Origin: Pseudomonas sp. URMO17WK12:I11
Lineage (GTDB): Bacteria; Pseudomonadota; Gammaproteobacteria; Pseudomonadales; Pseudomonadaceae
Length of the DNA stretch: 64,000 nt
Assembly: GCF_007677725.1 (NCBI RefSeq)
Contig: NZ_VEDF01000011.1
Coordinates: forward strand, 62,001-126,000
Direction of reading: 5' to 3'
A program made the translations under genes and the position numbers. The notes under the pieces were generated by a model. It was not told the DNA's origin. It ran no database searches and saw only the letters and a list, made by a program, of their open reading frames with translations. Below are positions 47,525 to 55,687 of this stretch, piece by piece (position 1 is the stretch's first letter; each line of letters begins with the position of its first letter).

Positions 47525-48814
47525 ATGCGCGAAACCCTGAACACTGGCCTGATCGAATTTCTCAAGGGCTCACCGACGCCTTTCCACGCCACCGCCAGCC
47601 TCGCCCAGCGCTTGGAAGCGGCCGGCTTCCAGCGCCTGGACGAGCGTGACAGCTGGGCCACGGTACCCGGCGGGCGCTACTACGTGACCCGCAACGACTC
47701 GTCGATCATCGCCATCAAGCTCGGCAAGCAGTCGCCGCTGCAAAACGGTATTCGCATGGTCGGCGCGCACACCGACAGCCCGTGCCTGCGGGTCAAGCCA
47801 CAGCCTGAGTTGCAGCGCCAGGGCTTTCTGCAACTCGGGGTCGAGGTCTACGGCGGTGCGCTACTATCGCCATGGTTCGACCGCGACCTGTCGCTGGCCG
47901 GGCGAGTGACCTTCCGCCGCGACGGCAAGGTCGAGAGCCAACTGATCGACTTCAAGCTGCCGATCGCCATCGTGCCGAACCTGGCGATTCACCTGAACCG
48001 CACGGCCAACGAAGGCTGGCACATCAACCCGCAGACCGAGCTGCCGCCGATCCTGGCCCAGGTCGCAGGCGATGAACGCATCGATTTTCGCGCCGTGCTC
48101 ACCGAGCAACTGGCCCGCGAGCACGGCCTGAACGCCGATGTGGTGCTGGACTACGAACTGAGCTTCTACGACACCCAGGACGCTGCACTGATTGGCCTTA
48201 ACGGCGACTTCATCGCCGGGGCGCGCCTGGACAACCTGCTGTCGTGCTATGCCGGCTTGCAGGCGTTGCTCGCCGCTGACAGCGACGAGACCTGCGTGCT
48301 GGTGTGCAACGACCACGAGGAAGTCGGCAGCTGCTCGGCATGCGGCGCCGATGGCCCGATGCTCGAGCAGACCTTGCAGCGCCTGCTGCCCGATGGCGAC
48401 GCCTATGTACGCACCATTCAACGCTCGCTGATGGTCTCGGCGGACAACGCACATGGCGTGCACCCCAACTATGCCGACAAGCACGATGGCAACCATGGGC
48501 CCAAGCTCAACGCCGGCCCGGTGATCAAGGTCAACAACAACCAGCGCTACGCCACCAACAGCGAAACCGCCGGCTTCTTCCGCCACCTGTGCATGGCCGA
48601 GGAAGTGCCGGTGCAGAGCTTCGTGGTACGCAGCGACATGGGGTGCGGTTCGACCATCGGCCCGATCACGGCCAGCCATCTAGGTGTGCGCACGGTCGAC
48701 ATTGGCCTGCCGACCTTTGCCATGCACTCGATACGCGAACTGTGTGGCAGCCATGACCTGGCGCATCTGGTCAAAGTGCTGACCGCCTTCTACCGCAGCC
48801 GCGAATTGCCTTGA
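47525..48814 (+). CDS. apeB: M18-family aminopeptidase
   Basis: 429 residues, the family's normal length. Di-zinc aminopeptidase with metal ligands in VGAHTDSPCLRVKP, ARLDNLLSC, the CNDHEEVGS glutamates and the late FAMHSIRELCGSHD histidine. Probably removes acidic or broad N-terminal residues in the cytoplasm. The ATG at 47525 follows CTGGAGTAGAT. The last 25 bases overlap the 3' end of the minus-strand 267-aa gene. Confidence 0.93.
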   Translation: MRETLNTGLIEFLKGSPTPFHATASLAQRLEAAGFQRLDERDSWATVPGGRYYVTRNDSSIIAIKLGKQSPLQNGIRMVGAHTDSPCLRVKPQPELQRQGFLQLGVEVYGGALLSPWFDRDLSLAGRVTFRRDGKVESQLIDFKLPIAIVPNLAIHLNRTANEGWHINPQTELPPILAQVAGDERIDFRAVLTEQLAREHGLNADVVLDYELSFYDTQDAALIGLNGDFIAGARLDNLLSCYAGLQALLAADSDETCVLVCNDHEEVGSCSACGADGPMLEQTLQRLLPDGDAYVRTIQRSLMVSADNAHGVHPNYADKHDGNHGPKLNAGPVIKVNNNQRYATNSETAGFFRHLCMAEEVPVQSFVVRSDMGCGSTIGPITASHLGVRTVDIGLPTFAMHSIRELCGSHDLAHLVKVLTAFYRSRELP

Positions 48815-49593
48815 CCCTCGGCGGGGCCCGTCTCGACAGCCGAGGTGGGTTCCGCAGCTGGCGGCTGCAGCAGATGCTCGGTGTTGAGCTTGCCGTCCTC
48901 AGGCCAATCGATCAGTTGCCAGAGTGACAACGCTTCCGGCAGGCGTCCGTGTTCTTTTTCTGCCTGAAACAGCTCGGCGGCCACCGACTCTCGCTCGCCG
49001 TCTGGGTAGTTGAGCCGCTCCACCGGGGTGATATTGTCGAGAAACTCCAAGTAGCCTTTATACAGAGGCCTCAAGTCATGGGTGCTGTTGGCGTAGTCGA
49101 TGAGGCGGGTGAAGTAAATAGTATCTTTTTGCCACTTGGCTCTTTGTGCCGCACTACGCTCCTCCATTGAATAATGCTCTTCATCAAGTTCGATCGCCGC
49201 TAATTCATCACGGCTCATCTCCCAGAACGGATTCTTGTCGGATCTGGTTTCTGTGCCGGTGAGCTTCTGTAAACAAACTAGGTAATCCAGTGTCTTGCTG
49301 AATCGCTGGACTTCTGCGGCACCGTAATGTTCGGGTGGGCTGATAAGACGGAAGCGCTCCTCGCCAAGCGCTAGGTACTCTTGCCGGAGCTGGGATGCCA
49401 AGCTGTCCTTCCCATAGATACGCGCATGTTGAGCCAGTAAATCGCTTCTCGTCTTGGCTTTTTCCAGGCCCTGCGAGGAAAGCGTGACTGATTGATCACG
49501 GCTCTGCTCCTGTTCAGGCAAGCCAGTGGGTAGCGAAGGCGAGGCCGGTGAGCGGAGGTGGAACGTCGACCCCGTAGGCATTATTTTCATCAT
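48790..49593 (-). CDS. Hypothetical protein in lower-GC cassette
   Basis: 267 residues, not recognised. The N-terminal ~35 residues are Ser/Pro-rich and disordered (PTGSTFHLRSPASPSLPTG), followed by VTLSSQGLEKAK, a VxLSxxG motif I have seen in other Pseudomonas proteins of unknown function. The rest is polar and probably helical, with many acidic residues (EMSRDELAAIELDEEHYSMEERSAAQ). No signal peptide or membrane segment. The start at 49593 (MMKIMPTG) has AGAGGGTCGA before it. The lower GC of this and the next gene, and the overlap with apeB, suggest later acquisition. Confidence 0.7.
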   Translation of the reverse strand: MMKIMPTGSTFHLRSPASPSLPTGLPEQEQSRDQSVTLSSQGLEKAKTRSDLLAQHARIYGKDSLASQLRQEYLALGEERFRLISPPEHYGAAEVQRFSKTLDYLVCLQKLTGTETRSDKNPFWEMSRDELAAIELDEEHYSMEERSAAQRAKWQKDTIYFTRLIDYANSTHDLRPLYKGYLEFLDNITPVERLNYPDGERESVAAELFQAEKEHGRLPEALSLWQLIDWPEDGKLNTEHLLQPPAAEPTSAVETGPAEGQGNSRLR

Positions 49594-49611
49594 TCGACCC
49601 TCTTGTAATAA

Positions 49612-49634
49612 AGCGGACATCAATGATGCCCGCT
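49612..49634 (-). promoter_or_regulatory. Intergenic hairpin inside the two-gene cassette
   Basis: Read on the minus strand, AGCGGGCATCA and TGATGTCCGCT face each other (one G-U pair), with TTATT following. It begins right after the secreted-protein stop and ends about 19 bases before the next start, so it may act as a partial terminator that lowers expression of the 267-aa gene. Confidence 0.45.
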
Positions 49635-49639
49635 GGCAA

Positions 49640-50074
49640 TCACTGCACCGTGAACCGTACCGTGTAGTCGTACGGTAGATTTGTGGATATTTTCTCGAGT
49701 TTTACTGTGCAGATGGCGCGGGCCGAGCCCGTCGAGGTTGCCTCTTTCTTCCAGTTGGGGACGTAGTACGGTGGTGGCGCTGTGTGGGAGACGACGAATC
49801 GACATTTTTTAGCCCCTGCGCTGTAGCTGAAACGCATGCCTGAGGCGCTGTCGGTGAAGCTAGTTACAACAAAGGTGCCTATCTTGTTTCCTGGCACCTC
49901 GCTAAATACCGGCTTAGCGGTACCCGAAAATTGCTCGTAAGTAAACTTAGCCGGATCTGTAGTTTTATTATCAATCAATACAGTGGCCGTATTATTGGCA
50001 GCGACGGCTCCAGCACTGGATAGCGCCCCTATTAGCACTAGCCCTGCACCGCCGAATTTTGAATTTAAAGTCAC
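49640..50074 (-). CDS. Small secreted protein of unknown function
   Basis: 144 residues from a GTG at 50072-50074 with a perfect GGAGGTCATT ribosome site. Signal peptide MTLNSKFGGAGLVLIGALSSAGAVA, mature form about 119 residues, rich in Thr, Ser and Tyr and probably beta-sandwich (ATVLIDNKTTDPAKF, FVVTSFTDSASGMRFSYSAG, YDYTVRFTVQ). It has two cysteines, likely a disulfide. No family recognised; loosely like small secreted beta-sandwich toxins or fimbria-associated proteins, not enough to name. Base composition is nearer 50% GC, unlike the neighbours. Confidence 0.72.
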   Translation of the reverse strand: MTLNSKFGGAGLVLIGALSSAGAVAANNTATVLIDNKTTDPAKFTYEQFSGTAKPVFSEVPGNKIGTFVVTSFTDSASGMRFSYSAGAKKCRFVVSHTAPPPYYVPNWKKEATSTGSARAICTVKLEKISTNLPYDYTVRFTVQ

Positions 50075-50144
50075 AATGACCTCCAAAGGAAAAACCACAC
50101 AATTTGTGGTACTTCCTGTATCGGCCCGTCCCCAAATTTCTATG

Positions 50145-50175
50145 TAGGAAAGTGGTCTGATTAGTGCGTAGGAAA
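50145..50175 (-). promoter_or_regulatory. Direct TAGGAAA repeats upstream of the secreted-protein gene
   Basis: Two identical TAGGAAA heptamers (50145-50151 and 50169-50175), 24 bases apart, lie 71-101 bases before the GTG. On the coding strand they read TTTCCTA, similar to heptamers bound by BvgA/LuxR-type response regulators. The regulator is a guess. Confidence 0.35.
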
Positions 50176-50285
50176 AATCCACTACATTTCTCCTGCACTG
50201 AACATTTCGTGATGCATGTCACGCCCGACCGCCCTCCGCCAGCTATGCTTGAGGTACAGCCATGCCACGCAGAAGGACCCCTGCC

Positions 50286-50453
50286 ATGTCCCCCTTCCTC
50301 ACGTTGTTCGTGCCGGTATTTCTGTTCCTGATGCTGCTGACCATCGGCTTCGGCCTGCGCGAGCGTAATGTCGGGGTGCTGATGATGTGGATCGGCACGC
50401 TGGGCATCTTTGGCCTGACCTGCTGGACGATCCTGGAGAAACTGCCGACGTAA
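50286..50453 (+). CDS. Small two-helix membrane protein
   Basis: 55 residues: MSPFLTLFVPVFLFLMLLTIGFGLRER, then a second hydrophobic stretch VGVLMMWIGTLGIFGLTCWTIL, ending KLPT. GAAGGACCCCTGCC precedes the ATG; an ATG 24 bases upstream adds MPRRRTPA and cannot be excluded. It lies 44 bp before the MscS-family gene on the same strand. Function unknown. Confidence 0.7.
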   Translation: MSPFLTLFVPVFLFLMLLTIGFGLRERNVGVLMMWIGTLGIFGLTCWTILEKLPT

Positions 50454-50497
50454 ACCTCTACACTCGGTCCATCGTTTGACCTGAGGTAGATTTTCCG

Positions 50498-52651
50498 GTG
50501 CCAGCCTTCCTGCGTTGCCTTGCCCTGCTGCTGTTTCTGTTCATCACCCCGGCCCATGCTGCGGGCCTGCCCGGCCTGCTGGGCTCAAGCGCCCCTGCCC
50601 AGCCCGAAGCCACCGAGCCGCTGGGCAAATCACTGGACGAGGTGATCAAGAGCCTGGAGAACGACCAGCAGCGCGCTAAGCTGCTGGCCGACCTGAAGAA
50701 GCTGCGCGATGCCACGCAGCAATCGCAGCCTTCGGTCGAGCAGGGGGTGCTCGGCCTGATCGGCGGCGCGCTGCACGATTTTGAAAAACAGTTCAGCGGC
50801 GACTCGAGCCCGTTCTACCGCTGGTCCCAGGAAATCGAACAAGCCCATGCCGAGCTGGCTGAACTGATCGTGCCAGTGCACCAGTGGCCGGCCATCCTGT
50901 TTGGCTTTGCCGCGGTGATCGCGGTATGGAGCCTGCTGGCCTACGCCTTCAACTGGGTCGGCCATCGCGTGCGGGTGCGTTTTGGCCTGACCGCCGAGCT
51001 GCCGCAACACCCGCGCACCTGGGACCTGGTGCGCTTTGCCCTGCGTAAGCTCGGGCCCTGGTTGGTGGCGTTGATCTTCACCGTGTACTTGAGCTTTGCC
51101 TTGCCGCCGTCACTGGGCAAGTCGCTGGCCATGGTGCTGGCCTATGCGCTGGTAGTCGGCACCTGCTTCTCGGCGATCTGCGTGATCGCCTTTTCCCTGC
51201 TGGACGGGCCGCACCGGCACCGCGCCCTGCACATCCTGCGCCACCAGGCCTTTCGCCCGCTGTGGCTGATCGGCAGTTTCGCCGCGTTTGGCGAGGCCAT
51301 GAGCGATCCGCGCATGCTGGTCGCGCTCGGCACGCACCTGGCGCACGCCCTGGCGACCTTGGCCAATGTGGTAGCCGCGCTGTCCTCGGGCTTGTTCATC
51401 CTGCGCTTTCGCCGGCCAATCGCACATTTGATTCGCAACCAGCCGCTGTCGCGGCGGTTGAATCGGCGCACGCTCAGCGACACCATCGAGATCCTCGGCA
51501 GCTTCTGGTTCGTGCCGGCGCTGATCCTGGTCGCCATCTCGCTGTTTGCCACCTTCATTTCCGCCGGTGACACCAGCACGGCCCTGCGTCAATCGTTGAT
51601 GTGCACGGTGCTGGTGGTGGTGTGCATGGTGCTCAATGGCCTGGTGCGCCGGCAGGCGGCCAATCCGAAACGCGCCAGCAAGCGCCAGGCAGTGTATGCC
51701 GAGCGCTTGCGCAACTTCGGTTACCTGCTGGTGCACCTGTTCATCTGGCTGGTGTTCATCGAACTGGGGCTGCGCGTGTGGGGCTTGTCGATGATCCGCT
51801 TCGCCGACGGCGACGGCCACGAGGTGAGCCTGCGCGTGCTGGGCCTGGCTGGCACGCTGATCGTTGCCTGGCTGGTGTGGATCCTGGCCGACACCGCCGT
51901 GCACCACGCCCTGGTGCGCTCGCGTCGCGGCCTGGCCAACGCCCGCGCGCAGACCATGATGCCGCTGATCCGCAACGTGATGTTCGTGGTGATCTTCATC
52001 ATCGCGGTGATCGTCGCCCTGGCCAACATGGGCATGAACGTCACGCCGCTGCTGGCCGGTGCCGGTGTGATCGGTCTGGCCATCGGCTTTGGGGCCCAGT
52101 CGCTGGTGGCAGACCTGATCACCGGCTTGTTCATCATCATCGAGGATTCGCTGGCGATCGACGACTATGTCGATGTCGGCGGCCACCTCGGCACGGTCGA
52201 AGGTCTGACCATTCGTACCGTGCGCCTGCGCGACATCGACGGCATCGTGCACACCATTCCGTTCAGCGAAATCAAGAGCATCAAGAACTACTCGCGCGAA
52301 TTCGGCTACGCCATTTTCCGCGTCGCCATCCCGCACAACATGGGCATCGACCAAGCGATAACGCTGATTCGCGAGGTGGGCCAGAAACTGCGCAACGACC
52401 CGCTGATGCGGCGCAACATCTGGTCGCCCCTGGAGCTGCAAGGCGTGGAGAGCTTCGAGTCGGGTTCAGCGATCCTGCGGGCGCGCCTGAAGACCGCGCC
52501 AATCAAGCAGTGGGAAGTGTCGCGCGCATTCAACCTGGCGTTGAAGCGCCAGCTCGACGAGGCCGGCCTGGACCTGGCGACACCACGCCTGTCGGTCCAG
52601 GTGGTCACCGCGGGAGGCGGCCAGATGACCGAAACCGGCGCTGCGGATTGA
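50498..52651 (+). CDS. MscS-family mechanosensitive channel, large form
   Basis: 717 residues from a GTG with GAGGTAG upstream. Signal peptide (cut after AHA), a periplasmic helical domain about 40-125, several membrane helices between 128 and 500, then the MscS pore and beta domain: GVIGLAIGFGAQSLVADLITGLFIIIEDSLAIDDYVDVGG and the C-terminal alpha/beta vestibule. Size and layout resemble YbiO-type channels that release solutes on hypo-osmotic shock. Confidence 0.9.
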   Translation: MPAFLRCLALLLFLFITPAHAAGLPGLLGSSAPAQPEATEPLGKSLDEVIKSLENDQQRAKLLADLKKLRDATQQSQPSVEQGVLGLIGGALHDFEKQFSGDSSPFYRWSQEIEQAHAELAELIVPVHQWPAILFGFAAVIAVWSLLAYAFNWVGHRVRVRFGLTAELPQHPRTWDLVRFALRKLGPWLVALIFTVYLSFALPPSLGKSLAMVLAYALVVGTCFSAICVIAFSLLDGPHRHRALHILRHQAFRPLWLIGSFAAFGEAMSDPRMLVALGTHLAHALATLANVVAALSSGLFILRFRRPIAHLIRNQPLSRRLNRRTLSDTIEILGSFWFVPALILVAISLFATFISAGDTSTALRQSLMCTVLVVVCMVLNGLVRRQAANPKRASKRQAVYAERLRNFGYLLVHLFIWLVFIELGLRVWGLSMIRFADGDGHEVSLRVLGLAGTLIVAWLVWILADTAVHHALVRSRRGLANARAQTMMPLIRNVMFVVIFIIAVIVALANMGMNVTPLLAGAGVIGLAIGFGAQSLVADLITGLFIIIEDSLAIDDYVDVGGHLGTVEGLTIRTVRLRDIDGIVHTIPFSEIKSIKNYSREFGYAIFRVAIPHNMGIDQAITLIREVGQKLRNDPLMRRNIWSPLELQGVESFESGSAILRARLKTAPIKQWEVSRAFNLALKRQLDEAGLDLATPRLSVQVVTAGGGQMTETGAAD

Positions 52652-52657
52652 CCGCAG

Positions 52658-53371
52658 TCAGCCTGCGTGGGCGCGAATGCAGATCGCGTCGTGACGCCAG
52701 TACTCCAGATCGCAGTCGATCAGCCGGCCATGCTGGTCACTGTTGACCCGGGTGATCTGCAGCCCTGGGCTGCCTGTGGAGACTTTCAGCGCCGCCGCTG
52801 CCTCCAGGGGTAGCGCGGTCGGCAGGATCTCGAAACACACCTGCCCGTAACCGATGCCATACACCCGCGCGTAGACCTCGGTAAGCGATTGCCCCAGGTT
52901 CTGCTCGAGAATGCCGGGAAACTGCCGGGGGTTCAGGTAGTGCTCGGCATACAACACGGCGCGCCCGTCAATGCGCCGCAGCCGACAGATACGCACCACG
53001 CTCGACAAGGCCGGCAGCTGCAGGCGCGCGCAGATGGCCGCCGAGGCCGGTTGCAGACGCGCCGACAGCAACTCGGTGCTGGCCACCCGGCCTTGGGCAC
53101 GCACCATCGCATGGAAGTGGCTGCGCTCGATCAGGTCATAAGTCAGGCGCTGCGAGGCGACGAACCAGCCACGCCGCTCCTCGCGGTAGATCAGGCCTTG
53201 CGCCTCCAGCTGCAGCAACGCTTCACGCAGGGTGATGCGTGTGGTGGCGAACACTTCGCTGAGCTGGCGCTCGGCCGGCAGCTTGCCGCCCGGCGCCAGC
53301 AGGCCGTGCTCGATCTGTTCCTGCAAGGCATGGCAGATGGCTGTTACCGCGCGCGGAGGCGTCGATTGCAT
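52658..53371 (-). CDS. GntR-family regulator with UTRA domain
   Basis: 237 residues. An N-terminal winged helix (about 5-70; GGKLPAERQLSEVFATTRITLREALLQLEAQGLI) and a C-terminal UTRA ligand domain (about 90-232). Related to PhnR-like regulators of phosphonate transporters. It is divergent from the ABC operon below and separated from it by 314 bp with two candidate operators, so it most likely represses that operon and itself until the substrate or its product binds. Confidence 0.88.
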   Translation of the reverse strand: MQSTPPRAVTAICHALQEQIEHGLLAPGGKLPAERQLSEVFATTRITLREALLQLEAQGLIYREERRGWFVASQRLTYDLIERSHFHAMVRAQGRVASTELLSARLQPASAAICARLQLPALSSVVRICRLRRIDGRAVLYAEHYLNPRQFPGILEQNLGQSLTEVYARVYGIGYGQVCFEILPTALPLEAAAALKVSTGSPGLQITRVNSDQHGRLIDCDLEYWRHDAICIRAHAG

Positions 53372-53386
53372 CGAAAAGTTACCTAC

Positions 53387-53400
53387 CTGGACTAGTCCAG
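53387..53400. promoter_or_regulatory. Candidate GntR operator 1
   Basis: CTGGACTAGTCCAG, a perfect palindrome 16 bases upstream of the gntR start codon. The size and symmetry are those of GntR/UTRA operators. Confidence 0.6.
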
Positions 53401-53608
53401 CCCCATGTCAGGGCCTGTGGAGCGTGGTGCAAGCCTAGGCACAGCAGATGAACATGGCATGACAGGCCCGCCGCGGCGAGCGCGCGGCAAGGCCGTGCGC
53501 CCGCCCAGCCGGGCCCGTGGCTGGTCTACGCTGTAGCTGCAAGGCCGGTGCGGACCTGGTGCTACATCAAACTGTCATGCCAGGCGCCTACCTTGGCCCA
53601 AGCTTTGC

Positions 53609-53620
53609 TGACCTAGACCA
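53609..53620. promoter_or_regulatory. Candidate GntR operator 2
   Basis: TGACCTAGACCA, one strand of which resembles the TGGTCTAGACCA sites of related regulators; it lies within GCTGA ... TCAGC arms (53607-53627), 66 bases before the binding-protein gene. Confidence 0.45.
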
Positions 53621-53685
53621 ACTCAGCAGAACCACCGCGTTTGTCGTAACAACGATCACGTTGGCACCCACCCAAGGAGCTTCGG

Positions 53686-54750
53686 ATGAAAAAGTTGTTC
53701 ATGGCGTCACTGCTCGGCTCGGCCATTACCCTGTGCACCTCGGCGCTGGCCGCCGGTCCCGACCTCAAGGCGCTGGAAGACGCCGCGCGCAAGGAGGGCA
53801 GCGTCAACAGCGTGGGCATGCCCGACGCCTGGGCGAACTGGAAAGGCACTTGGGACGACCTGGCCAGCAAGTACGGCCTCAAGCACAGCGATACCGACAT
53901 GAGCTCGGCCCAGGAAATCGCCAAGTTCGAAGCCGAGAAGGACAACGCCAGTGCCGACATCGGCGATGTCGGCGCCGCCTTCGGCCCGATTGCCGTGGCC
54001 AAGGGTGTCAGCCAAGCCTACAAACCCAGCACCTGGGATCAGATTCCCGACTGGGCCAAGGACAAGGATGGGCATTGGGCGCTGGCCTATACCGGCACCA
54101 TCGCGTTCATCATCAACAAGGATCTGGTCAAGGAAGACCAACGTCCGAAAACCTGGCACGACCTGGAGCGCGGCAGCTACAAGGTCGCCATCGGTGACGT
54201 GGGGACTGCAGCGCAGGCTGCCAATGGCGTGCTGGCTGCGGCCATCGCCTACCGGGGCGACGAAGGCAACGTCGCCCCTGGCCTGCAGCTGTTCACCAAG
54301 CTGGCCCAGCAAAAGCGTCTGTCGCTGGCCAACCCGACCATCCAGACCTTGGAGAAAGGTGAGGTCGAGGTGGGTGTGGTCTGGGACTTCAACGGCCTGA
54401 GCTACCGTGACCAGATCGATCCCAAGCGCTTCGAGGTGCTGATTCCCTCGGACGGCTCGGTGATTTCGGGTTACACCACCATCATCAACAAGTACGCCAA
54501 GCACCCCAACGCGGCCAAGCTGACCCGCGAGTACATCTTCAGCGACGCCGGCCAGATCAACCTGGCCAAGGGCCACGCCCGGCCGATCCGCGCCGAGCAC
54601 CTGAAGCTGCCAGAAGACGTGCAGGCCAAGCTGCTGCCTAACGAGCAGTACGGCGCTGCGCAGCCGATCAAGAATGCCGAAGTCTGGGAAACCACCTCGA
54701 AGAAACTGCCGCAGATGTGGCAGGAACAGGTGATCATCGAAATGGAGTAG
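53686..54750 (+). CDS. ABC importer substrate-binding protein
   Basis: 354 residues with a signal peptide (cut after ALA). Periplasmic binding protein of the PotD/AfuA-like cluster; VGMPDAWANWKGTWDDLASKYGL replaces the usual Fe-binding pattern, and GEVEVGVVWDFNGLSYRD lines the cleft. First gene of a six-gene operon. The partners (two hydrolases) suggest an organic phosphate or phosphonate ligand. AAGGAGC precedes the ATG. Confidence 0.87.
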   Translation: MKKLFMASLLGSAITLCTSALAAGPDLKALEDAARKEGSVNSVGMPDAWANWKGTWDDLASKYGLKHSDTDMSSAQEIAKFEAEKDNASADIGDVGAAFGPIAVAKGVSQAYKPSTWDQIPDWAKDKDGHWALAYTGTIAFIINKDLVKEDQRPKTWHDLERGSYKVAIGDVGTAAQAANGVLAAAIAYRGDEGNVAPGLQLFTKLAQQKRLSLANPTIQTLEKGEVEVGVVWDFNGLSYRDQIDPKRFEVLIPSDGSVISGYTTIINKYAKHPNAAKLTREYIFSDAGQINLAKGHARPIRAEHLKLPEDVQAKLLPNEQYGAAQPIKNAEVWETTSKKLPQMWQEQVIIEME

Positions 54751-54758
54751 CGCCTGAG

Positions 54759-54860
54759 GAGCAAGCTGCAAGCTGCAAATAAAAGCAGAAGCAAAAGCTA
54801 AACCGCTTTGCTTGGAGCTTGCAGCTTGCAGTCTGCGGCTCGCTGCTTGCCCGCTGCCCT
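54759..54860. repeat. Heptad-phased inverted repeat, copy E
   Basis: Left arm GCAAGCTGCAAGCTGCAA; right arm GCTTGGA GCTTGCA GCTTGCA GTCTGCG GCTCGCT GCTTGCC. The loop is A/G-rich (AAAAGCAGAAGCAAAAGC). It lies inside the operon between the binding-protein and phosphodiesterase genes, where it could limit expression of the downstream genes relative to the binding protein. Confidence 0.8.
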
Positions 54861-54880
54861 TCCCCCCACACGGAGAGAAC

Positions 54881-55687
54881 ATGTCGCACAACGTCATCCT
54901 GGTGCTGCTCGATGGCCTCAACTACCAGGTCGCCCACCACGCCATGGGCCATCTGCATGCCTATGTCGAAGCCGATCGGGCCGCGCTGTATCGGGTCGAA
55001 TGCGAGCTGCCGTCGCTGTCGCGCCCGCTCTACGAATGCATCCTCACCGGGGTGCCGCCAATCGACAGCGGGATCGTGCATAACAACATCAACCGCCTGT
55101 CCAACCAGCGCAGCGTGTTTCACTATGCCCGCGAGGCCAACCTGGGCACGGCGGCGGCGGCGTATCACTGGATGAGCGAGCTGTACAACCGCTCCCCTTT
55201 CAACGCCCAGCGCGACCGGCATACCCATGCACCCAAGCTGCCCATCCAGCACGGGCTGTTCTACTGGGACGATCGCTACCCCGACTCGCACCTGCTGGCC
55301 GATGGCGAATACCTGCGCCGACGCCATGCGCCGAACTTTCTCCTGGTGCACCCCATGAGCATCGACGACAGCGGGCACCGTCACGGGTTGGACAGCAGCC
55401 AGTATCGCAACGCGGCGCGCAGTGTCGACATCCTCCTGGCCGACTACCTGCCAGGCTGGCTGGAAGAAGGCTACCAGGTGCTGGTGACCGCCGACCACGG
55501 CATGAACAACGATCGCTCGCACAATGGCCTGCTGGCCGAGGAACGCGAGGTGCCGCTGTTCGTCTTCGGTGAGGCCTTCAGCCTCGATCCGGCGGCCAAA
55601 CCGTTGCAGACCGAACTGTGCGGCACGATCTGCGAGCTGCTCGGCGCCGCCCACGACAAGAGCGTATGCCGGGAGCTGCTCAAGTGA
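54881..55687 (+). CDS. Alkaline-phosphatase-superfamily phosphodiesterase
   Basis: 268 residues, small for the family, with no signal peptide, so cytoplasmic. Nucleotide-pyrophosphatase/phosphodiesterase fold: VILVLLDGL carries the first metal Asp, the nucleophile Ser is probably in ELPSLSRPLYECILTG, and the second metal set is in HPMSIDDSGHRHG and VTADHGMNNDRSHNG. It would cleave a phosphodiester or C-P bond of the imported compound. CGGAGAGAAC precedes the ATG; the stop overlaps the next gene as GTGA. Confidence 0.83.
   Translation: MSHNVILVLLDGLNYQVAHHAMGHLHAYVEADRAALYRVECELPSLSRPLYECILTGVPPIDSGIVHNNINRLSNQRSVFHYAREANLGTAAAAYHWMSELYNRSPFNAQRDRHTHAPKLPIQHGLFYWDDRYPDSHLLADGEYLRRRHAPNFLLVHPMSIDDSGHRHGLDSSQYRNAARSVDILLADYLPGWLEEGYQVLVTADHGMNNDRSHNGLLAEEREVPLFVFGEAFSLDPAAKPLQTELCGTICELLGAAHDKSVCRELLK

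Larger units (their letters stand above)
53372..53685. other. 314-bp divergent regulatory region, gntR / ABC operon
   Basis: No gene. It contains a perfect 14-bp palindrome beside gntR (53387-53400) and a second related site nearer the transporter (53609-53620). A lone CTGTCAT (53572-53578) recalls half a PhoB box, but the second half is poor. Confidence 0.7.

Noticed and set aside
53556..53590. Possible PhoB box before the ABC operon
   Set aside because: Only one good CTGTCAT half-site; the neighbouring repeats 11 bases away match poorly.
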